Shown piece by piece: positions 1-6,811 of a stretch of 9,643 nt of DNA. Origin of the DNA: Candidatus Poribacteria bacterium (GTDB lineage: Bacteria > Poribacteria > WGA-4E > WGA-3G); assembly GCA_009845505.1 (NCBI GenBank), contig VXZL01000677.1:1-9643 (forward strand), in the 5' to 3' direction. The translations under genes and the position numbers were made by a program. Under the pieces are notes generated by a model that was given only the letters and a program-made list of their open reading frames with translations, was not told the origin of the DNA and did not search any database. How positions within the stretch are numbered: the stretch's first letter is position 1; each line of letters starts with the position of its first letter.

Positions 1-172
1 CAATTAGAGAAGGCAGATCGCGAAGATATCCATAGAAGGTAAATGTTCTATGTTGAAAGCATATTTGAAAATATGTTATGATAATTTTATTGTCGCTTCA
101 GGGCAATATTAGCGTGCTCCAATTCAGAAAACAAGTATTCAATAGGTGCCTTAAAACAACTCCCAAATCTCT
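1..172 (+). other. Leader region upstream of sbcD, possible end of a preceding gene
   Basis: No complete gene fits here. Frame 1 is open from the window edge to a TAA at 40-42 and reads QLEKADREDIHRR. It could be the C-terminal end of a gene that starts outside the window, but 13 codons is too little to call. From about base 43 the sequence becomes AT-rich and holds the putative sbcDC promoter. The bases just before the sbcD ATG (about 150-172) lack a recognisable Shine-Dalgarno sequence. Confidence 0.4.
53..82 (+). promoter_or_regulatory. Putative sigma-70 promoter for sbcDC
   Basis: A TTGAAA -35 box at 53-58 is followed by an 18-base spacer and TATGAT at 77-82. A TG at 74-75 gives an extended -10 (TGTTATGAT). 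Transcription would start near 89 and leave a leader of roughly 85 bases before the sbcD ATG. A perfect 7-bp inverted repeat (CATATTT, GA, AAATATG; 60-75) fills most of the spacer and could be a repressor site. The call is based on motif matches only. Confidence 0.45.
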
Positions 173-1345
173 ATGAAAATCATACACACTGCCGATTGGC
201 ATATTGGACAACGACTCCACGAACGTTCCCGACTTGACGAACACGCGCAATTCCTCGACTGGCTCCTTGAAACAATTCAGCAACATGATGTTGACCTCCT
301 CCTCGTTTCAGGCGATATTTTTGACACCTCCCTTCCCTCAGCGGAAGCGACCAACCTCTACTATCGATGCCTCTACCGTCTTTTTGATGAAACCGATACC
401 TACACGGTAATCACTGCAGGTAATCACGATTCTGCACGACACTTGGAGGCACCACATGAGTTTCTTGAAATGGGCAGAATTCATGTCGTCGGTCTGGCAA
501 GCGAAGTCTCTAAATGTGTGCTACCCTTTCCACCTGACAACCCGCGCGTAATGGTTGCGGCTGTCCCTTATCTGACTGAGACGGAGTTGCCGCACGTCTC
601 TTATGAGACGGAGATAGAAAGGAATGATCGGTATCGAGAGCGGCTTAAATCGTTCTATGCCGAATGTGTTTCGGCTATGCCAGCAGAACTCCCGAAGATT
701 TTGATGGGGCACCTCTTTGTTCACGGTGGAACGATAACCGATTCTGAGCGAAATGTCCAGATTGGCGGTGCGACTGCCATCCGTGCCAGTGATTTTCCTG
801 AAGATGTGAATTATGTTGCTTTGGGGCACCTCCATAGACCACAAACAATTAACGGCACTGATTACCCAATCCGATATTCAGGCTCACCGATTCCACTGAG
901 ATTCAACGAAACGGGTTATTCTAAAGCGGTGCGGCTGCTGGAGTTATCTGATAACGGAACATTGGTGCGAGATGAGGCTATTGAGATTCCTGTCTTCAAG
1001 GAATTGTGTATAGTCAAGGGAGATGAAGACTCTGTTCTCTGGGACGCACGGACACAGGCTTGGGATGGGAAGTATATCCAAGTTAAACTGAAATTAAACA
1101 AACCGCAAACGGGGATTAATGATAAAGTGCGCCAAGCGTTCAGTGAGCAAGGCGGGGAAGTCCTGAGTGTTGAGATTGAATCAGCGGAAATGACACGCGG
1201 ATTGGAAATCCCTATTGAAGATATGAAACGTCCCGAAGAAATCTTTAAACAATTTCACAAAAGGAAATTTGATGGGGAGCCGCCTGATAAAACCTTGACA
1301 CAAACTTTTCGTGAATTAATCCAGATGGTTGAGGGTACTGAATGA
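173..1345 (+). CDS. sbcD: Exonuclease SbcCD subunit D (Mre11-type metallophosphoesterase)
   Basis: This is the nuclease subunit of the SbcCD complex, which cuts DNA hairpins and protein-blocked DNA ends in the cytoplasm during replication-linked repair. The calcineurin-like phosphoesterase motifs appear in order: DWH (Asp8, His10), GDIFD (Asp48), GNHD (residues 83-86), MGH (His180) and GHLH (218-221). These supply the two-metal (usually Mn) centre. The C-terminal part from about residue 270 matches the SbcD cap and SbcC-binding region. At 390 residues it is close to the usual family length. The ATG at 173 is chosen because MKIIHTADWHIG is the typical family N-terminus, although no clear Shine-Dalgarno sequence precedes it. 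The stop codon overlaps the sbcC start, so the two subunits are probably translated in a coupled way. All catalytic motifs are intact. Confidence 0.96.
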   Translation: MKIIHTADWHIGQRLHERSRLDEHAQFLDWLLETIQQHDVDLLLVSGDIFDTSLPSAEATNLYYRCLYRLFDETDTYTVITAGNHDSARHLEAPHEFLEMGRIHVVGLASEVSKCVLPFPPDNPRVMVAAVPYLTETELPHVSYETEIERNDRYRERLKSFYAECVSAMPAELPKILMGHLFVHGGTITDSERNVQIGGATAIRASDFPEDVNYVALGHLHRPQTINGTDYPIRYSGSPIPLRFNETGYSKAVRLLELSDNGTLVRDEAIEIPVFKELCIVKGDEDSVLWDARTQAWDGKYIQVKLKLNKPQTGINDKVRQAFSEQGGEVLSVEIESAEMTRGLEIPIEDMKRPEEIFKQFHKRKFDGEPPDKTLTQTFRELIQMVEGTE

Positions 1346-4300
1346 AAATATGTAGACTCAAGCTTAAGAACCTAAACAGCTTTCGTGAAGAAATAGATAT
1401 TGATTTTGAAGGTCCGTTATTAGGCGATACGTCCCTTGTGGCGATTACCGGTCCAACGGGTGCGGGGAAAACGACGTTGTTAGACGCGATTTGCGTCGCA
1501 CTCTATGGAAAAACACCGCGCTTGAGTGGAACGGGGAGTCAGCATCCGAGGCATCTTATCAGCCATGGTGAAAAGGAAGGATTTGCTGAAGTACATTTTA
1601 TAGCAAAGGGAACAGTTTATATCGCCTCTTGGTCCATTAGGCGCAGAGGTGCTGCAGAGGTGCGATTGTCTTATGCGGAGGATGGTAAAGTCATCAGCGA
1701 TAGACTGAGTGGTAAAGGGAAGGCACTCGGTCCAAGCCAAAGGACAGTGAGCGAGGAGGTTGAATCTCTCTTGGGACTTGATTTTGGTGCTTTCAGACGT
1801 TCTGTCATGTTAGCACAAGGTGAGTTCGCCGCCTTCTTGAAAGCGAGTAGGGAAAATAGACGCACGATCTTGGAAGCAACGGCGGGGATTGATATCTATG
1901 AGATATTGAAAGATAGGTTAAATGAAAAGGTTGCCGAGGTTGAGGCGGCAAATGCCGATGTCGTTGCGGAAATAGAAAAAATCCCGGAAGCCTCTCCTGA
2001 TCAACTTGGGGCAGCAGAGACAGAACTTGACGGATTGAAAAACGAAGCCAATCTCTTAGAGACACAAAGCCGGGAAATTCAACAGGAGAAGATTCGGGAA
2101 ACAAAGCGTAAAGAGGACTATGAGAAACTCCAATCTTCAGAAGAGCGTCAAGTAGAACTCTCAGGTCAGCAGCAAGGAATTGATGCCCTCCAAGCAGAAT
2201 TGGAAAATGCCCAACGTGCTGAACGTCTCCGTCCTGAGAAACAGATATATGATGCTGCAAAATCCGATCTTCAAAAAGCAAAGGAAGCACTCGATACAGC
2301 AACGGCTGAGAAAACGGATGCGGAAAAGCAAGTTGAAACAGACAAAGCCAATTTTGACAGAAAAGAAGAAGCGTATCAGATAGCAGCAACCGCACATATC
2401 AAGAAAACCGATGTTTATGCTGATGCTAAATTAGATGTAGGACGGGCCACCAATCAGTTTGCTGAAGCGGAGAATCGGACTCCAAAATTGTCGGATTTGA
2501 ATGATGAGATTGACACGCTTTCGGACGAGTTAGCCAACAAAGAAACTGAGCAAACCGGGTTACAGAAACAGATTAAAGACACGCAAACCTTTTTGGATGA
2601 GAATCCGCTTCCATCAGACAGGCAGCACCGTCTCACTCAAGCAAATGTTCTTTCCACACAACTCGATTCACAACAGAAGCAGTTGGAAACGGCATTGGCA
2701 AACGAAGTAGATCACGGTAAGAAAATCGTGTCACTGAAACATGAAATTAAAGAATTGTCCGAAATTCGTGAAGAGCGACTTGCAGAAAAGACCAATGCGA
2801 AGTCTATATTGGAAACGGCTACCGCTGAATTGAACAAACTTCTGGCAGTTGGGACCCGCGAGGAATGGATCACTCAGAAACAGCAAGCGAGCGAAGCATT
2901 GCCGGTCGCGCAGAAATATGAAACGGCGGAAAATGATTTGGTGGATGCTGAAGGCCGTTTGCGTCAACTGAAGGAAGCAAAGGCAGATTTAGACGCAGAG
3001 CTTGAGCAGATTGATGGAAAGTTGGCGGAACGCGAGGGAATATATCAACGCGCGGCAGAAGCAGTCCAACGCTGTGAAGAAAAACGAGAGTTGGCACTTT
3101 TGGCAAATCCTATCAATAAACTTCGACAACGCCTTCAACCGGGAGAACCCTGTCAGGTATGTGGATCAACAGATCATTCCTTTGTTCATATTGCGGAATC
3201 TGAAGACGATAACCTACTGCAGAATGCCGAGAATGCCTTAAAAGGCGCGAGGGCCGAGGCTAAAACTGCCCAAGATCAGATGCAGGCTTTGAAGGTGAAA
3301 CAGGGGCAAACGCAACAAAATAGACATAATACTAATCAGCAAATTAAGGATTGCGAATTCAAAATAGAGACGCTGCAGGACGATAAGGTAGAACGCCTCG
3401 CGGAGTGGCAGGGGATTTACCCGGATGAAGATATTTCATCCCACTGGGCAGCTGAACAGATTGAAAGTGCGGATGCCGCTATTGCAGCTCTCGGAACAGC
3501 CGAGAAAGCCCAGACAACAGCATCGCATGCTTACAATATGGTAGCACAGCAACTTGAGACCTGTGAAACTGACATTGCCCGTGAGGAGAAATCTCTGAAC
3601 CAAGCCGAAAAACAGTTGCAAGATGTGAAAAATACCGTTTCCAATTTGCAAGTTGACGTTGATTCTATTGAGGAGCGTTTTTGGGAATTCCTGCCGGAGA
3701 CTTTCCACGGTGTTACGCCAGATGTGGCGGTGGATCAGTTTGACAAGAAAATTGAGGAAGTTGAGACGCGCAAGGATAAACTGGATACTGCAGAGACCGA
3801 CCTTAAGCTGCTTAACGCTAACATTGAAACAGATCGACGTGATCTGAAAAGTTTGTCCGATAACCGCGAAAACTTACAAGATGAAATAGACGAATACCGA
3901 CGCGAAGGGAAAAGGCTTTTAGACACCGTTCGTGGGAAGACGGGTGGTTTGGAAACGGAAGCTGAGATTGATGCCGCTATTGATAAGTTAGAAGTGGAAC
4001 TGCAGGCGAAAGAAGATGAACGCGATGAGGCGCAACAGCAATTACAGGAGAGTATCAATCTATCCACTCAAAAGCAGACTGCTCACGGGATTTCCGAAAG
4101 GCAGCATAAAGAAGCCGCTGAAAAACTTGAAAGGGCACAAAAGACTTACTTCGATAAGTTAGAGATGGCAGGATTTGATTCACCGGAAGCGCAAGACAAC
4201 GCCTTCCGAGACGATGTGCAATTGCAAGAAATAACCGCTTATATTACTGATCATGAGGATGAAAAACAACAACTCCAGTTAACAATCGCCGACTTGAAAG

Positions 4301-4986
4301 GACGATTTGAGGAAACACCCTTTGATCCGAAAGCGTTGGCGCGGATTGAGGCCGAAGCGAAAGAAATTGGGGAACATCTTCAGATAAAGCAGCAAGAAGT
4401 TGGGGCGCAACAGCAGAGAATTGATGACTTGAAAGATGCACTTGAAAAACGAGAGGCTCTTGGTGGTGAAATAGCGGCGGCTGAAGCAGAATTGATGCGT
4501 TGGAAAAGATTACAAGAAACAATCCCCAGAAACGATCTACGCGATTTTGCTTTGGAGATTATGTTTCGGCAGATGGGCAGTTTGGCAAACGAGCAGTTAA
4601 AATATCTTACTTCAGAGCGCTACCAACTTAAAGTTGAGACTATCGGCGATTTGAGTGTCATTGATCGCTGGAATGCTAACGAAGCACGTCCTGTTGAAAC
4701 ACTTTCTGGTGGCGAATCGTTCCTGACGAGTCTTGCTTTGGCACTTGCATTGGCGGATCTGAGCCGCGGGCGTGCGCAGCTCAATTCACTGTTCCTTGAT
4801 GAAGGTTTTGGCACGCTTGACAGAGAGACGCTCGACGTTGCTATCTCTGCACTGGAGGGACTCCGCATGCAGGGACGCAGCATCTTTCTCATCAGCCATG
4901 TTCAGGAGTTGACAAGACGGATACCTGTCAAAATTAATGTTAGGAAACGTGGGGACGGTAGTTCGTCTGTGCAGGTTCAAGGTTAA
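1342..4986 (+). CDS. sbcC: Exonuclease SbcCD subunit C (Rad50-type SMC ATPase)
   Basis: This is the ATPase and DNA-tethering subunit that works with SbcD. The N-terminal ATPase half has the Walker A motif GPTGAGKTT (37-45) and a Q-loop at MLAQGEF (Gln159). A long Glu/Lys/Gln-rich coiled coil follows, from roughly 180 to 1040, broken near the middle by the zinc hook CQVC (Cys604, Cys607), which joins two SbcC arms through one Zn ion. The C-terminal half has the ABC signature LSGGE (1121-1125), Walker B FLDE (Asp1153, Glu1154), the D-loop GTLD and the H-loop ISH (His1186). At 1214 residues it is longer than E. coli SbcC (about 1050), and the extra length is in the coiled coil. The start overlaps the sbcD stop as ATGA and has GAGGG about 7 bases upstream. 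The gene appears intact. Confidence 0.96.
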   Translation: MKICRLKLKNLNSFREEIDIDFEGPLLGDTSLVAITGPTGAGKTTLLDAICVALYGKTPRLSGTGSQHPRHLISHGEKEGFAEVHFIAKGTVYIASWSIRRRGAAEVRLSYAEDGKVISDRLSGKGKALGPSQRTVSEEVESLLGLDFGAFRRSVMLAQGEFAAFLKASRENRRTILEATAGIDIYEILKDRLNEKVAEVEAANADVVAEIEKIPEASPDQLGAAETELDGLKNEANLLETQSREIQQEKIRETKRKEDYEKLQSSEERQVELSGQQQGIDALQAELENAQRAERLRPEKQIYDAAKSDLQKAKEALDTATAEKTDAEKQVETDKANFDRKEEAYQIAATAHIKKTDVYADAKLDVGRATNQFAEAENRTPKLSDLNDEIDTLSDELANKETEQTGLQKQIKDTQTFLDENPLPSDRQHRLTQANVLSTQLDSQQKQLETALANEVDHGKKIVSLKHEIKELSEIREERLAEKTNAKSILETATAELNKLLAVGTREEWITQKQQASEALPVAQKYETAENDLVDAEGRLRQLKEAKADLDAELEQIDGKLAEREGIYQRAAEAVQRCEEKRELALLANPINKLRQRLQPGEPCQVCGSTDHSFVHIAESEDDNLLQNAENALKGARAEAKTAQDQMQALKVKQGQTQQNRHNTNQQIKDCEFKIETLQDDKVERLAEWQGIYPDEDISSHWAAEQIESADAAIAALGTAEKAQTTASHAYNMVAQQLETCETDIAREEKSLNQAEKQLQDVKNTVSNLQVDVDSIEERFWEFLPETFHGVTPDVAVDQFDKKIEEVETRKDKLDTAETDLKLLNANIETDRRDLKSLSDNRENLQDEIDEYRREGKRLLDTVRGKTGGLETEAEIDAAIDKLEVELQAKEDERDEAQQQLQESINLSTQKQTAHGISERQHKEAAEKLERAQKTYFDKLEMAGFDSPEAQDNAFRDDVQLQEITAYITDHEDEKQQLQLTIADLKGRFEETPFDPKALARIEAEAKEIGEHLQIKQQEVGAQQQRIDDLKDALEKREALGGEIAAAEAELMRWKRLQETIPRNDLRDFALEIMFRQMGSLANEQLKYLTSERYQLKVETIGDLSVIDRWNANEARPVETLSGGESFLTSLALALALADLSRGRAQLNSLFLDEGFGTLDRETLDVAISALEGLRMQGRSIFLISHVQELTRRIPVKINVRKRGDGSSSVQVQG

Positions 4987-4997
4987 TTTATAACAAA

Positions 4998-5012
4998 ATT
5001 GGAGGTTTTATA
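4998..5012 (+). promoter_or_regulatory. Strong ribosome binding site for the TIM-barrel gene
   Basis: TTGGAGG followed by TTTTATA lies directly before the ATG at 5013. The GGAGG core with about 8 bases of spacing is one of the best Shine-Dalgarno matches in the window and fixes this start. The short gap after sbcC (4987-5012) shows no obvious promoter or terminator, so this gene may be read through from sbcDC. Confidence 0.6.
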
Positions 5013-5771
5013 ATGAAATTTGGTTTTATGTCGTCTGTGTGTCCGCCGTTGACGATGGCGGAACTGATTGACAAAGCGAAACACTACAACTATGAACACT
5101 TGGAACTCCGCGTGGAGTGGGATCATGGACACGGTGTGGAATTAGATTCGACCGCACAGCAGTTGCAAGAAGCACGCGCTCGGCTTGCTGATAGCGGCAT
5201 TGATCTCTCTTGTATCGCTACGGGGTGTCGGTTCATTGATCCAGATGCCAGTAAACGCGCCGAACAAGTGGATTTGCTCAAGCGGTATATTGATTTATCC
5301 GAGAAGATGGGGGCAAAGAATATCCGTATTTTTGGGGATCGGGTGCCGGAAACCCCGGTTGAGGTGTCTCAGACACTGGATTGGGAAGCAGAAGGGATTC
5401 GCGCGTGTGATGGTTTGGCAGGTGATGCTGGAGTTGCGCTCTGTTTGGAAACACACGGCAACCTGATTGGGAGTTGGGTTGCGGAAACTATACACCGAGC
5501 AGCAGCGAAAAATACTTTTGTGAATTGGCACGCAGCGCATCACGTTCGCCACGGAGAACCTATAAGTGTCGCTTATGTGCATCTACGCGGTAAGGTGCGA
5601 CACGCACACGTCAATTTCGGGGACAGTGGACCGCTGCCAGACACGGAAAGGGATTCGTTGACGCTCCTTGCACAAGATGGGTATGACGGGTACGTTTCTA
5701 TTGAGGTTATCAATCCGCCGGATTCGGATGCTGTGCTCCAGCGGCATGCGGAATTATACAAAACATTGTAA
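5013..5771 (+). CDS. Sugar phosphate isomerase/epimerase-like TIM-barrel protein (xylose isomerase-like)
   Basis: The 252-residue protein has the layout of the xylose isomerase-like TIM-barrel family (AP endonuclease 2 fold): ELRVEWD in the second strand, CLETHGN (Glu146) mid-barrel, NWHAAHH (171-177), HAHVNFGD (197-204) and YVSIEV (Glu231) near the C-terminus. In relatives, Glu146, a residue in the NW-x motif, the HxH pair and Glu231 bind a divalent metal that supports isomerase or epimerase chemistry on sugars. Here the position often held by Asp in NWD is His173, so metal binding may differ. The substrate cannot be told from the sequence. The family also includes DNA-repair endonuclease IV, and the position downstream of sbcDC is therefore suggestive, but the sequence is closer to the small-molecule isomerases. 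There is no signal peptide, so a cytoplasmic location is expected. Confidence 0.85.
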   Translation: MKFGFMSSVCPPLTMAELIDKAKHYNYEHLELRVEWDHGHGVELDSTAQQLQEARARLADSGIDLSCIATGCRFIDPDASKRAEQVDLLKRYIDLSEKMGAKNIRIFGDRVPETPVEVSQTLDWEAEGIRACDGLAGDAGVALCLETHGNLIGSWVAETIHRAAAKNTFVNWHAAHHVRHGEPISVAYVHLRGKVRHAHVNFGDSGPLPDTERDSLTLLAQDGYDGYVSIEVINPPDSDAVLQRHAELYKTL

Positions 5772-5777
5772 AACGGC

Positions 5778-5826
5778 TATCAGCAGTCGGCTTTCAGATT
5801 CTCTTCCTGACCGCTAACTGCTGATT
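5778..5826. repeat. Imperfect inverted repeat after the TIM-barrel gene
   Basis: The arms 5778-5795 and 5809-5826 pair over 14 of 18 positions with a 13-base loop. The core ATCAGCAGT (5779-5787) and ACTGCTGAT (5817-5825) is perfect. It starts 6 bases after the stop codon, between two converging operons, which is where a terminator would sit, but no T-run follows either side. AGCAGT/ACTGCT words recur nearby (for example GACTGCT just downstream), which suggests a dispersed palindromic intergenic repeat rather than a classical terminator. Confidence 0.55.
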
Positions 5827-5844
5827 GTTGACTGCTATTAAACC

Positions 5845-5967
5845 AGGACTTACGCAATTTTGACCGTAAGGCATTCTGTTAGATGGAAATGCTTGGACGA
5901 ACACGGTTTCCTTTGGAATGCACAACCTAACAGGTTATGCTACAAAAAAGCATTCTGCGTAAGTCCT
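5845..5967. mobile_element. 123-bp MITE-like element with AGGACTTACGCA inverted ends
   Basis: The ends AGGACTTACGCA (5845-5856) and TGCGTAAGTCCT (5956-5967) are perfect 12-bp inverted repeats. Inside, CTGTTAG (5876-5882) pairs with CTAACAG (5927-5933), and GCATTC (5871-5876 and again 5950-5955) can pair with GAATGC (5916-5921), so the whole element can fold. The direct repeat CTATTAAAC lies at 5835-5843 and 5966-5974, partly overlapping the right end, and fits a target-site duplication. No reading frame inside could encode a transposase, so any movement would need an enzyme supplied in trans. From memory, ends like GGACTTACGCA are common on small elements in cyanobacteria and some uncultured marine bacteria. 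This was not checked. Confidence 0.7.
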
Positions 5968-5968
5968 A

Positions 5969-6292
5969 TTAAACGCTAAATGACTCACCGCAACCGCACG
6001 TATTCTGTGCGTTCGGGTTCGTAATCTTGAACCCTGAATCCATCAAACCGTCGTTATAGTCAAGCACCGACCCGGCGAGATAGAGCGTGCTCCTGGGGTC
6101 GATAAAGACCTTCAAGCCGTGAAATTCAAACACCTTGTCGGTGTCTGTTGCTGTGCCGAATTCAAGGTTGTATTGGAAACCAGAGCAACCACCACCGACG
6201 ACTTGCATGCGTAAACCGAGGTCGGATTCGGTATCATTGTTATTAATAAGTGCGATGGCTTTTTCTGCGGCAGACTCTGTGACGTTAATCAT
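5969..6292 (-). CDS. HesB/IscA/ErpA-family iron-sulfur carrier protein
   Basis: This is a small A-type carrier that holds an Fe-S cluster or iron and passes it to target apoproteins in the cytoplasm. The 107-residue sequence is full length for the family and keeps all three ligand cysteines: Cys36 in GGGCSGFQY, and Cys99 and Cys101 in the C-terminal CGCGESF. The internal segment LDYNDGLMDSGFKITNPNA is typical. It is the second gene of a two-gene operon. The stop of the IscU-like gene is 5 bases before this ATG, and a GGAGG Shine-Dalgarno (read on the - strand, 6303-6307) lies inside the end of that gene. Its own stop codon sits within the flanking repeat of the MITE-like element. IscA and ErpA cannot be separated from sequence alone, and ErpA-type is slightly favoured by the GLMDSGFKI wording. 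Confidence 0.92.
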   Translation of the reverse strand: MINVTESAAEKAIALINNNDTESDLGLRMQVVGGGCSGFQYNLEFGTATDTDKVFEFHGLKVFIDPRSTLYLAGSVLDYNDGLMDSGFKITNPNAQNTCGCGESFSV

Positions 6293-6297
6293 GGTAC

Positions 6298-6669
6298 TTA
6301 TACCTCCGTTTTAGACATAAAATCGGCGATTGCTGTTTTTAGGACTTCCTCAGCAGCTCCCGCGTAACGTTGTTTATCTTCTGGCAGCCCACCCAATGCC
6401 TCGGAAATCTGGATGGCAGTAATTTGAAGTGCCTCTGAAACCTTGCTACCCATAACCATTTCGGTAAGGACAGAAGTACTTGCGATAGCAGTCGGACATC
6501 CGAAGGCGCGGAACTTTGCCGCAACAATCACGTTGTTGGCTACTTTAAGTGTTAGCTTTAGCATCTCACCGTTGGCAGGAGAACCGACAGTAGCTGCGCC
6601 GTCGGCATCGGTAATCGTCCCAACGTTGCGCGGATTTTCGTAGTGTTCAATTACCTGTGGCGTATACAT
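6298..6669 (-). CDS. IscU/NifU-like scaffold homologue lacking two of three cluster cysteines
   Basis: The fold is clearly that of the IscU/NifU N-terminal scaffold, on which Fe-S clusters are built: MYTPQVIEHYENPRNVG, then FGCPTAIASTSVLTEMV, then the EEVLKTAIADF helix. Normal scaffolds bind the cluster with three cysteines plus a conserved Asp. Here the first Cys is Asn33 (SPANGEM where ACGDxM is usual), the Asp is Glu35, and the third Cys is Tyr102 with Arg101 replacing the preceding His. Only Cys58 remains. The change is not a reading error of one base: Asn33 is AAC against a TGC/TGT Cys codon. The start chosen (123 residues) follows family convention. An upstream in-frame ATG at 6690 would add MAYGLCP, including one Cys. 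Neither start has a strong Shine-Dalgarno. The reading frame is otherwise intact. It may be a specialised or non-catalytic homologue. Confidence 0.85.
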   Translation of the reverse strand: MYTPQVIEHYENPRNVGTITDADGAATVGSPANGEMLKLTLKVANNVIVAAKFRAFGCPTAIASTSVLTEMVMGSKVSEALQITAIQISEALGGLPEDKQRYAGAAEEVLKTAIADFMSKTEV

Positions 6670-6712
6670 TGGACATAGCCCATAAGCCATTCGGAAAAAG
6701 TCTGTTTTTGCA

Positions 6713-6741
6713 ATTATACAACATTTTCAGACGCTTGTCAA
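6713..6741 (-). promoter_or_regulatory. Consensus sigma-70 promoter for the iron-sulfur operon
   Basis: Read on the - strand, TTGACA (6736-6741) is followed by a 17-base spacer and TATAAT (6713-6718). Both hexamers and the spacing match the sigma-70 consensus exactly. Transcription would start near 6706 and leave a leader of about 37 bases before the ATG at 6669. A promoter this strong normally needs repression. Two TTGCAATT words at 6708-6715 and 6752-6759 flank it and could be operator sites. Confidence 0.75.
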
Positions 6742-6751
6742 ATTTTTATGA

Positions 6752-6780
6752 TTGCAATTCCATCCTAATTCTTTTACACT
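6752..6780 (+). promoter_or_regulatory. Putative promoter for the small secreted-protein relic
   Basis: TTGCAA (6752-6757), a 17-base spacer and TACACT (6775-6780) form a moderate sigma-70 match, four of six bases in each box. The start would lie near 6787, with GGAGG at 6799-6803 giving a short leader. The -35 box coincides with one of two TTGCAATT repeats in this divergent region. Confidence 0.35.
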
Positions 6781-6811
6781 GATAGTAAAAGAAAATATGG
6801 AGGGATCCACG

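Noticed and set aside
77..91. GATAAT-containing AT-rich stretch as a possible Fur box upstream of sbcD
   Set aside because: Only one hexamer matches. The repeated inverted hexamers of a Fur box are absent, and the bases are better explained as the -10 region.
1805..2395. A 196-codon open frame on the - strand inside sbcC
   Set aside because: It lies antisense to the coiled-coil coding region of a clearly real gene. Its Leu/Phe/Ser/Pro/His-rich composition is what the reverse complement of Glu/Lys/Gln codons gives. No family is recognisable.
1900..4450. Repeat-like Glu/Gln/Lys-rich coding stretches in sbcC
   Set aside because: These are heptad coiled-coil composition, expected for the SbcC arms. 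No exact DNA tandem repeat is present.
6670..6690. Upstream ATG at 6690 for the IscU-like gene
   Set aside because: It was not chosen because family members typically begin at the MYTPQVIEHY position and no Shine-Dalgarno supports 6690. It is not excluded, since the 6669 start also lacks a good site.
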